Shown here in pieces: positions 57,825 to 64,000 of a DNA stretch of 64,000 bases. A program made the position numbers and the translations under genes. Source of the stretch: CAIKZZ01 sp035524495 (GTDB lineage: Bacteria > Pseudomonadota > Gammaproteobacteria > Steroidobacterales > Steroidobacteraceae); the NCBI GenBank assembly GCA_035524495.1, contig DATKOR010000033.1, positions 1 to 64,000 of the forward strand. Direction: 5' to 3'. A model generated the notes under the pieces. It saw only the letters and a program-made list of their open reading frames with translations. It ran no database searches and had not been told where the DNA came from. The stretch's first letter is position 1. Every line of letters starts with the position of its first letter.

Positions 57825-59144
57825 GTGCGCCGGTGCGCAGTCCGGCGCACCTCGCCCGGTGTCTACTGGACATATTCGAGCAGCCTTCGAGGACGGGCCG
57901 CGCCTGCGGCAGCCCCTTTGAATCCCGACGAGACCCAGAGCCTGGTGATCGACGAATCCGCAGCGGCACGCCAGCTGCGGGCCGGATTCCCGTGGCTGAA
58001 ATTCGAGGACGACCTCGAGCACGTGTTCCGCCGCGAGCAGGCGCGCGCGCAGCTGCCGCAGATCCGGTTCAACCTGTACCTCGGCGCGGCGCTCGTCGTC
58101 GGCTTCGCGCTCCTCAACCTGCTCGTCGTGCACGCCGGGAACCAGGTCCCGATGACCGTGCTGCAGTTCGGGCTGCTGTTGCCGGTGGTGGCCGTCGCGA
58201 TCGGCTTCACGTACCACCCGAACGCCCACCGGATCTACCCGCGGGTCGCGGCGCTGCTCGCGCCGATCGCCGGGATCGCGGTGGTCGCGATCGAGATCAA
58301 GGCGGCGCAGGCAGGCGTGCAGAGCGTGTTCGTCAGCGTCGTGCTGGCGTCGGTCTACATCTACTTCCTCTTCGGGCTCCTCTTCTACCAGGCGCTGCGC
58401 GCCAACCTGATCATCTGGAGCGCCTACCTCGCCTTCGGGCTCGTGGGCTCGGTGCCGGAGACGACGCTCCTCTACAACGCGCTGGTGCTGCTGATCGCGA
58501 ACATCATCGGCGCGACCACCGCCTACACCTTCGAGACCGAGATCCGCACCCACTTCCTCGAGCAGCGCATGCTCGAGGAAACCGCGGCGCGCGACGGGCT
58601 CACCGGCATCTACAACCGCCGGCGCTTCGACGAGCACCTCGAGACCGTCTGGCAGCTCGCGCAGCGCGAGGGCGTGACGCTGGCACTGCTGCTGGTCGAC
58701 ATCGACTTCTTCAAGCGCTTCAACGACCACCACGGGCACCAGGCGGGCGACGAGTGCCTGCGGGCGGTGGCGGGGGCGCTCAGGCGCGCCGCGCGCCGGC
58801 CGCTCGACATCGTCGCGCGCTACGGTGGCGAGGAGTTCGCGATCATCCTCTACGACCCGTCGCGCCAGTACCTGCAGGAAATCGGCCACCGGATCCACGC
58901 GAACATCGCCGCGCTCGCGATCCCGCACGGCGACTCGAGCGTTGCGCCGCTCTTGACCGTCAGCGTCGGCGTCGCCTACGTCGCGCCGACCCTCGAGCGC
59001 AGCACGCAGGGCTTCGTGCAGCTCGCCGACGAGGCGCTCTACGACGCCAAGGCCGACGGGCGCAACCGCTCGGTGTTCAGCGAGGCGGCCTACGACTCAC
59101 TCGAGACCGGCTCGTTCCGCAAGAAGCGGCGCCTCGTCGGCTGA
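57825..59144 (+). CDS. Membrane-bound diguanylate cyclase
   Basis: From GTG 57825 (GAGGG seven bases before) this is 439 residues. About six membrane helices (roughly 85-240) precede a GGDEF domain starting RDGLTGIYNRRRFDEHL. The active site is GGEEF (334-338), with the product-inhibition site RPLD exactly five residues before it (IVARY between), so it should be an active, feedback-controlled c-di-GMP synthase. DIDFFKRFNDHHGHQAGDECL carries the metal Asp. A TTG at 57918 and a GTG at 57945 are other possible starts. Confidence 0.9.
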   Translation: MRRCAVRRTSPGVYWTYSSSLRGRAAPAAAPLNPDETQSLVIDESAAARQLRAGFPWLKFEDDLEHVFRREQARAQLPQIRFNLYLGAALVVGFALLNLLVVHAGNQVPMTVLQFGLLLPVVAVAIGFTYHPNAHRIYPRVAALLAPIAGIAVVAIEIKAAQAGVQSVFVSVVLASVYIYFLFGLLFYQALRANLIIWSAYLAFGLVGSVPETTLLYNALVLLIANIIGATTAYTFETEIRTHFLEQRMLEETAARDGLTGIYNRRRFDEHLETVWQLAQREGVTLALLLVDIDFFKRFNDHHGHQAGDECLRAVAGALRRAARRPLDIVARYGGEEFAIILYDPSRQYLQEIGHRIHANIAALAIPHGDSSVAPLLTVSVGVAYVAPTLERSTQGFVQLADEALYDAKADGRNRSVFSEAAYDSLETGSFRKKRRLVG

Positions 59145-59147
59145 CGC

Positions 59148-61223
59148 TCAGCCGAGGAGCGGCAGGCTCCGGCGCCGCGTGCCGCTGAGCCGGTAAAGCG
59201 CGTTCGCGACCGCCGGCGCGACCGCCGGCACCGGCGGCTCGCCGGCCCCGCCGACCGGCTCCGCCGGGCTCTCGAGCAGGATCACGTCGATCGACGGCGC
59301 CTCCGCGATCGTGAGGAGCGGATAGCCGTCGAAGTTCGACTCGCGCGCGCGGCCGGCCTCGAGCGTGACCTTCTCCCGAAGCGCCGCCGAAAGCCCCATC
59401 GTGATGCCGCCCTCGACCTGCGCGCGCACGAGCGCGGGGTTCACCGGGGTTCCGCAGTCGAAGGCGCACGAGATCCGCCGCACCCGCGGGACGTTGCCCG
59501 CCGCGCGCTCGACCTCGGCGACCATCGCCACCACGGTCCGCCAGCCCGCGAACGCCGCGATGCCGAGCGCGCGGCCGCCCGGCCGCGACCAGCCGGCGCG
59601 CTCGGCGACCGCGGCGAGCGCGCGCTGCGTGCGCGGCTGGCGCGCCGCGAGCTTCAGCCGGTAGGCGAGCGGGTCCTGGCCCGCGCGCTCGGCGAGCTCG
59701 TCAACGAAGCTCTCGAAGAAGAAGCACGTCAGGCTCGCGTCCACCGAGCGCCAGGCGCCGACCGGGATGGGCGACTCGTGCATCCCGCCCTCGACGATGA
59801 GGTTCTCGAGCCCGTACCACGGCGCCTCGAGGTCGTCGACGACGTGATCGTTGGTCGCCGCGGTGCGGGCGCGGATCGCGGTCGGCATGCCCTGCGGATC
59901 GAGCGCCGCGCGCAGCCACGCGCTCGCCGCCGGGCGGTAGAAGTCGTGCTGCAGGTCCTCGCCGCGGTCCCAGACGAGCTGCACCGGCGCGCCGGCGGCG
60001 CGCGCCACGAGCGCGGCCTGCACCGCGTAGTCGACCTTGAGCCGGCGGCCGAAGCCGCCGCCGATGCGCGTCGTGTGGATCTTGACGCGCGCCACCGGGA
60101 TGCCGAGCGCCTTCGCGACCTCGCGCTGCGCATCGGTCTGGTGCTGCGTGGGCGTCCAGAGCTCGGCGCCGTCGGCGTTGACGACGGCGAGCGTGTTCTG
60201 GGGCTCCATCGTCGCGTGCGAGAGCAGCGGCCCGCGATAGCGCTGCTCGAACGTGACCGGGGCGGCGGCGAGCGCCTGGTTGATGCGCGTGCGCTCGGCC
60301 TCCGCCGCGCCGAGCTTGCCGACCGGATAGAGCTTCAGGTCGTCGCGCGCCAGCAGCGCGTCGAGCTCGGCGTCGAGCGCGGCCGTCGCGATCGTCCCGG
60401 CCGGCGGGTCCCACACGGGCGCGAGCCCCGCGAGCGCGCGCATCGCGTGCCAGGTGCTGTCGGCGACGACGGCGACCGCCGACTCGAGCCGCACGATCGA
60501 GCGCACGCCCGGCAGGTGCCTGGCCGGGGCCTCGTCGACCTCCTTCAGCCGGCCGCCGAACACCGGGCACTGCGCGATCGCGGCGTAGCGCTGTCCCGGG
60601 AGGCGCGTGTCGATGCCGTAGACGAGGCTCCCTTCGACGATCGCGCGCTGGCCCGGACGCGGCAGCGGCAGGCCGATGACCGTCCACTCGCTGCGGTCCT
60701 TGAGCGGCACGTCGGGCGGCAGCGCCTGACGCGCGGCCGCGGTCGCGAGCGTGCCGTAGCGCAGCCGGTCCCTGCCGTTCGGGTGCACGACGCTCCCGGC
60801 CTCGGTGCGGCACTCGTCGGGACGGACCGACCAGCGCTCGGCGGCCGCGGCGACGAGGAGCGCGCGCGCGGTCGCCCCGAGACGCCGCCAGTCGTCAAAG
60901 AGCGGGCGGATGCTCCCGGACCCTCCCGTGTAGAAGGAGTCCTTCATGAGATAGCGCGGCTCCATCGGCGCGGTCGTCGCCGTGAAGGCGCCGGGCGGAA
61001 GGTCGAGCTCCTCGGACACGATCTGCGTGATGCCAAAGAGCGTGCCCTGGCCGAGCTCGGTGAACGGCACCTCGAGCAGCGCCGTGTCGTCGGGGCGGAT
61101 CGTGAGCCAGGGGTCGGGACGGTGCGCTGCCTGGCGCCAGCGCGTCACGAAGCCGAGCGCGAGTCCGGCGCCGGCGGTTGCCGAGAGCACCAGGAAGCGG
61201 CGGCGGTCGAGGCGCAGGTTCAT
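59148..61223 (-). CDS. Molybdenum hydroxylase large subunit (isoquinoline oxidoreductase/aldehyde oxidase beta type)
   Basis: A 691-residue protein with a Tat-type start (RRRFLVLSATAGAGLALGF). It shows the xanthine oxidase-family large-subunit pattern with domain order as in IorB: TELGQGTLFGITQIVSEEL, SHATMEPQNTLAVV, RIGGGFGRRLKVDYAVQAALVA (molybdopterin loop) and the late GGAGEPPVPAVAPAVANAL with the catalytic Glu. It needs a [2Fe-2S] partner subunit and usually a cytochrome c; neither lies beside it on this strand in the window. The substrate, an aldehyde or N-heterocycle, is unknown. Confidence 0.9.
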   Translation of the reverse strand: MNLRLDRRRFLVLSATAGAGLALGFVTRWRQAAHRPDPWLTIRPDDTALLEVPFTELGQGTLFGITQIVSEELDLPPGAFTATTAPMEPRYLMKDSFYTGGSGSIRPLFDDWRRLGATARALLVAAAAERWSVRPDECRTEAGSVVHPNGRDRLRYGTLATAAARQALPPDVPLKDRSEWTVIGLPLPRPGQRAIVEGSLVYGIDTRLPGQRYAAIAQCPVFGGRLKEVDEAPARHLPGVRSIVRLESAVAVVADSTWHAMRALAGLAPVWDPPAGTIATAALDAELDALLARDDLKLYPVGKLGAAEAERTRINQALAAAPVTFEQRYRGPLLSHATMEPQNTLAVVNADGAELWTPTQHQTDAQREVAKALGIPVARVKIHTTRIGGGFGRRLKVDYAVQAALVARAAGAPVQLVWDRGEDLQHDFYRPAASAWLRAALDPQGMPTAIRARTAATNDHVVDDLEAPWYGLENLIVEGGMHESPIPVGAWRSVDASLTCFFFESFVDELAERAGQDPLAYRLKLAARQPRTQRALAAVAERAGWSRPGGRALGIAAFAGWRTVVAMVAEVERAAGNVPRVRRISCAFDCGTPVNPALVRAQVEGGITMGLSAALREKVTLEAGRARESNFDGYPLLTIAEAPSIDVILLESPAEPVGGAGEPPVPAVAPAVANALYRLSGTRRRSLPLLG

Positions 61224-61384
61224 GGGAGCTCCGGGCCCGATGCTCGCACTTTAAGACCGCGACCGCGCGTTGAACACCCGGCCGGGACGAACGCCGATGG
61301 CGTTCGCAGCGTCGCCCGGCACGGCTATGATGCACTGCAAAGACGGCCCCGGCGACGGGGGTCGGGGTTCGACGGGGCCACTTG

Positions 61385-64000
61385 ATGACGACAGCGCGCG
61401 CGGCCGGCGGCCGCATCCATCGCCTCCTGATCGCGAACCGCGGCGAGATCGCGATCCGCGTGATGCGCGCGGCCAACGAGCTCGGCATCCGCACGGTCGC
61501 GATCTACTCGCGCGAAGACCGCTTCTCGCTGCACCGGACCAAGGCCGACGAGAGCTACCTCGTCGGCGAGGGCAAGGGCCCGGTCGAGGCCTACCTCGAC
61601 ATTGACGACATCGTGCGCACCGCCCGCGAGGCGCACTGCGACGCGGTGCACCCGGGCTACGGGTTCCTCGCCGAGAACCCGGAGTTCGCCGAGGCCTGCG
61701 CGGCATCCGGGCTCGCGTTCGTCGGGCCCTCGCCCGAGACGATGCGCACGCTCGGCAACAAGGTCGCGGCGCGCGCGCTCGCGACCGCCGCCGGCGTGCC
61801 GGTGATGCCGGCGACGGGCCCGCTGCCGGCCGACCCATCCGCGGCGGCGAAGCTCGCGCGCGAGGTCGGCTATCCCTCGATGCTGAAGGCGAGCTGGGGC
61901 GGGGGCGGGCGCGGCATGCGCGTGGTCGAGTCCGAGGCGGAACTGCCCGAGCTCGTCGCCGCGGCGCGGCGCGAGGCCAAGGCGGCTTTCGGCAACGACG
62001 AGGTCTACCTCGAGAAGCTGATCCGCCGCGCGCGCCACATCGAGGTGCAGCTCCTGGGCGATGCCCATGGCAACCTCGTGCACCTCTACGAGCGCGACTG
62101 CACCGTGCAGCGCCGCAACCAGAAGGTCGTCGAGCGCGCGCCAGCCGTGTTCCTCGATGCTGCCGGCCGCAGCGAGCTCTGCAACCACGCGCTCAAGATC
62201 GGGCGCGCGGCGCGCTACCGGAACGCCGGCACCGTCGAGTTCCTGCAGGACGCCGACACCGGCCGCTTTTACTTCATCGAGGTCAACCCGCGGATCCAGG
62301 TCGAGCACACGGTGACGGAGGTCGTGACCGGCATCGACATCGTGAAGGCCCAGATCCGGATCGCCGAGGGCGGCTCGCTCGGCAGTCCCCAGTGCGGCGT
62401 GCCGGCGCAGGACGAGATCCGGGTCTTCGGCCATGCGCTGCAGTGCCGGATCACAACCGAGGACCCCGAGAACAGCTTCATCCCCGACTACGGCACGATC
62501 ACCGCCTACCGGAGCCCGGCGGGCTTCGGCATCCGGCTCGACGCCGGCACCGCGTACTCGGGCGCCTTCATCGGCCGCTACTACGACTCGCTGCTCGTGA
62601 AGGTGACGGCCTGGGCGCCGACGCCCGAGGAGACGATCCGGCGCATGCACCGCGCGCTGTGGGAGTTCCGGATCCGCGGCGTCACGACGAACCTGCGCTT
62701 CCTCGACCAGGTCATCAACCACCCGCGCTTCGCGACCGGCGACTACACGACGAAGTTCATCGACGGGACCCCGGAACTCTTTGACTTCCCGAAGCGCCGC
62801 GACCGGGCGACGAAGCTGCTGAACTTCGTCGGCGACCTGATCGTCAACGGCAACCGCGAGGTCAAGAACCGCCCGCGCCCGACGCGCCTCGCGCCGCCGC
62901 GCGTGCCGCGCGTGGAGCTGCCGCCGCTCGCGCCGGGCTCCAAGCAGCTGCTGGACGAGAAGGGACCGAAGGGCCTCGCCGACTGGATGCTCGCGAGCGA
63001 GCGGCTGCTCCTCACCGACACCACGATGCGCGATGCGCACCAGAGCCTGCTGGCGACGCGCCTGCGCACGCACGACATGAGCGCGATCGCGCCCTACTAC
63101 GCGAGCCTCTTGCCCGAGCTCTTCTCGGTCGAGTGCTGGGGCGGGGCGACGTTCGACGTCGCGATGCGGTTCCTGAACGAGGACCCGTGGGAGCGGCTCG
63201 CGGAGTTCCGCGAGGCGATGCCGAACCTGCTGCTGCAGATGCTGTTCCGCTCGGCGAACGCGGTCGGCTACACGAACTACCCCGACAACGTCGTGCGCTA
63301 CTTCGTCGAGCAGGCGGCGAAGAGCGGCGTCGACGTGTTCCGGATCTTCGATCCGCTGAACTGGATCGACAACATGCGCGTGTCGATCGACGCGATCGGC
63401 GCGACCGGCAAGGTCGTCGAGGCCGCGATCTGCTACACCGGCAACCTCACCGACCCCGCCGAGACGAAGTACGACCTCAAGTACTACGTCAAGCTCGCGC
63501 GCGAGCTCGAGAAGGCCGGGGCCCACGTGCTCGGCATCAAGGACATGGCGGGCCTGTGCCGGCCGTTCGCGGCGCGCAGGCTCGTCAAGGCCCTGAAGGA
63601 CGAGGTCGCGATCCCGGTCCACTTCCACACGCACGACACGAGCGGCGTCGCGGCCGCGAGCGTGCTCGCCGCCGTCGAGGCCGGCTGCGACGCCGTCGAT
63701 GCCGCGATCGACGCGATGAGCGGGCTCACCTCGCAGCCGAACCTGGGCTCGATCGTCGAGGCGCTGCGCCACACGCCGCGCGATCCCGGGCTCAACGCCG
63801 GGCACCTGCGGCTGCTGTCGTCCTACTGGGAGCAGGTGCGGCACTGCTACGGGGCGTTCGAGAGCGACATCCGCGCCGGCGCCTCGGAGGTCTACCTGCA
63901 CGGGATGCCGGGCGGCCAGTACACGAACCTCAAGGAGCAGGCGCGCTCGCTGGGGATTGACGAGCACCGCTGGGGGGAGGTCGCGCGCGCCTACGCCGAG
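61385..64000 (+). CDS. pyc: Pyruvate carboxylase, N-terminal 872 residues (runs off window)
   Basis: Open from ATG 61385 to the window end. The biotin carboxylase part has LLIANRGEIAIRVMRAANEL, HPGYGFLAENPEF, ASWGGGGRGMRVVESEAEL (ATP-grasp), EVNPRIQVEHTVTEVV and FIGRYYDSLLVKVTAWA. The carboxyltransferase part starts LLTDTTMRDAHQSLLATRLRT, with VFRIFDPLNW, GIKDMAGLCRP (carboxylated Lys) and HFHTHDTSG (metal His). This single-chain order is pyruvate carboxylase (pyruvate to oxaloacetate), not acetyl- or propionyl-CoA carboxylase. The biotinyl domain lies past the edge. Confidence 0.94.
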   Translation, partial: MTTARAAGGRIHRLLIANRGEIAIRVMRAANELGIRTVAIYSREDRFSLHRTKADESYLVGEGKGPVEAYLDIDDIVRTAREAHCDAVHPGYGFLAENPEFAEACAASGLAFVGPSPETMRTLGNKVAARALATAAGVPVMPATGPLPADPSAAAKLAREVGYPSMLKASWGGGGRGMRVVESEAELPELVAAARREAKAAFGNDEVYLEKLIRRARHIEVQLLGDAHGNLVHLYERDCTVQRRNQKVVERAPAVFLDAAGRSELCNHALKIGRAARYRNAGTVEFLQDADTGRFYFIEVNPRIQVEHTVTEVVTGIDIVKAQIRIAEGGSLGSPQCGVPAQDEIRVFGHALQCRITTEDPENSFIPDYGTITAYRSPAGFGIRLDAGTAYSGAFIGRYYDSLLVKVTAWAPTPEETIRRMHRALWEFRIRGVTTNLRFLDQVINHPRFATGDYTTKFIDGTPELFDFPKRRDRATKLLNFVGDLIVNGNREVKNRPRPTRLAPPRVPRVELPPLAPGSKQLLDEKGPKGLADWMLASERLLLTDTTMRDAHQSLLATRLRTHDMSAIAPYYASLLPELFSVECWGGATFDVAMRFLNEDPWERLAEFREAMPNLLLQMLFRSANAVGYTNYPDNVVRYFVEQAAKSGVDVFRIFDPLNWIDNMRVSIDAIGATGKVVEAAICYTGNLTDPAETKYDLKYYVKLARELEKAGAHVLGIKDMAGLCRPFAARRLVKALKDEVAIPVHFHTHDTSGVAAASVLAAVEAGCDAVDAAIDAMSGLTSQPNLGSIVEALRHTPRDPGLNAGHLRLLSSYWEQVRHCYGAFESDIRAGASEVYLHGMPGGQYTNLKEQARSLGIDEHRWGEVARAYAE

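Overview
The window is about 70% GC, densely coded and dominated by proteobacterial housekeeping and catabolic genes (E. coli-type GshA, HemN, NikR, PntAA/AB/B, DctA, an NtrC-type sigma-54 activator). This points to a high-GC gammaproteobacterium, possibly near Xanthomonadales/Nevskiales/Steroidobacterales; no rRNA or tRNA is present to fix the order. No tRNA, rRNA, CRISPR array or transposase was seen, and no stretch over 300 bases lacks a gene. Region 1 (1-3940) is the distal end of an integron cassette array of lower GC than the rest. Seven attC sites of 86-89 bp, nearly identical inside, separate one partial and six complete cassettes. These carry a cut-off C-terminus, a DUF2269-like membrane protein, an exported protein, a GNAT acetyltransferase, a coupled pair of small proteins (the first broken by a stop), an exported cupin and a DUF1801 protein. 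Cassettes read left to right, so any integrase and attI lie before base 1. One attC (2630-2718) is inverted while its neighbouring genes are not. Region 2 (about 4.1-14.8 kb) is chromosomal in composition but is a same-strand train of more than 20 short single-domain genes: RidA-like lipoprotein, YjbR, VOC, GFA, DinB, SnoaL-like, DUF3052, DUF3303, GNAT, DUF4279-like, RHH, cupin and MAPEG. Such families are common as cassettes, and a 12-bp match to the attC core lies at 6044-6055, so it may be a fossil cassette region. Region 3 (14.9-30 kb) is core metabolism: a fused MFS exporter, a YebC-family regulator, an exported cyclophilin, a minus-strand transhydrogenase-DctA operon, an HNH nuclease, a 5'-3' exonuclease with a fructosamine kinase, a CoA-transferase with a nucleosidase, a YceI lipoprotein and HemN. 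Region 4 (30-44.4 kb) is catabolic: a VOC protein, Bcr/CflA efflux, succinate-semialdehyde dehydrogenase, dienelactone hydrolase, fumarylacetoacetase and a short homogentisate dioxygenase (tyrosine/phenylacetate end pathway). It also has a fused enoyl-CoA hydratase/3-hydroxyacyl-CoA dehydrogenase with two thiolases, a MATE pump and a DUF885 peptidase. A 20-bp palindrome sits between the divergent homogentisate and beta-oxidation genes. Region 5 (44.4-64 kb) is regulatory and transport: an OmpR/QseC-type two-component pair, a second RidA-like lipoprotein, gshA and a MacAB-like efflux operon. That operon has a perfect sigma-54 promoter with upstream repeats and a cognate sigma-54 response regulator. 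The probable partner kinase lies downstream, after an intervening nikR and nickel permease with their own NikR operator. A small protein, a diguanylate cyclase, a lone molybdenum hydroxylase large subunit and the start of a pyruvate carboxylase complete the window.
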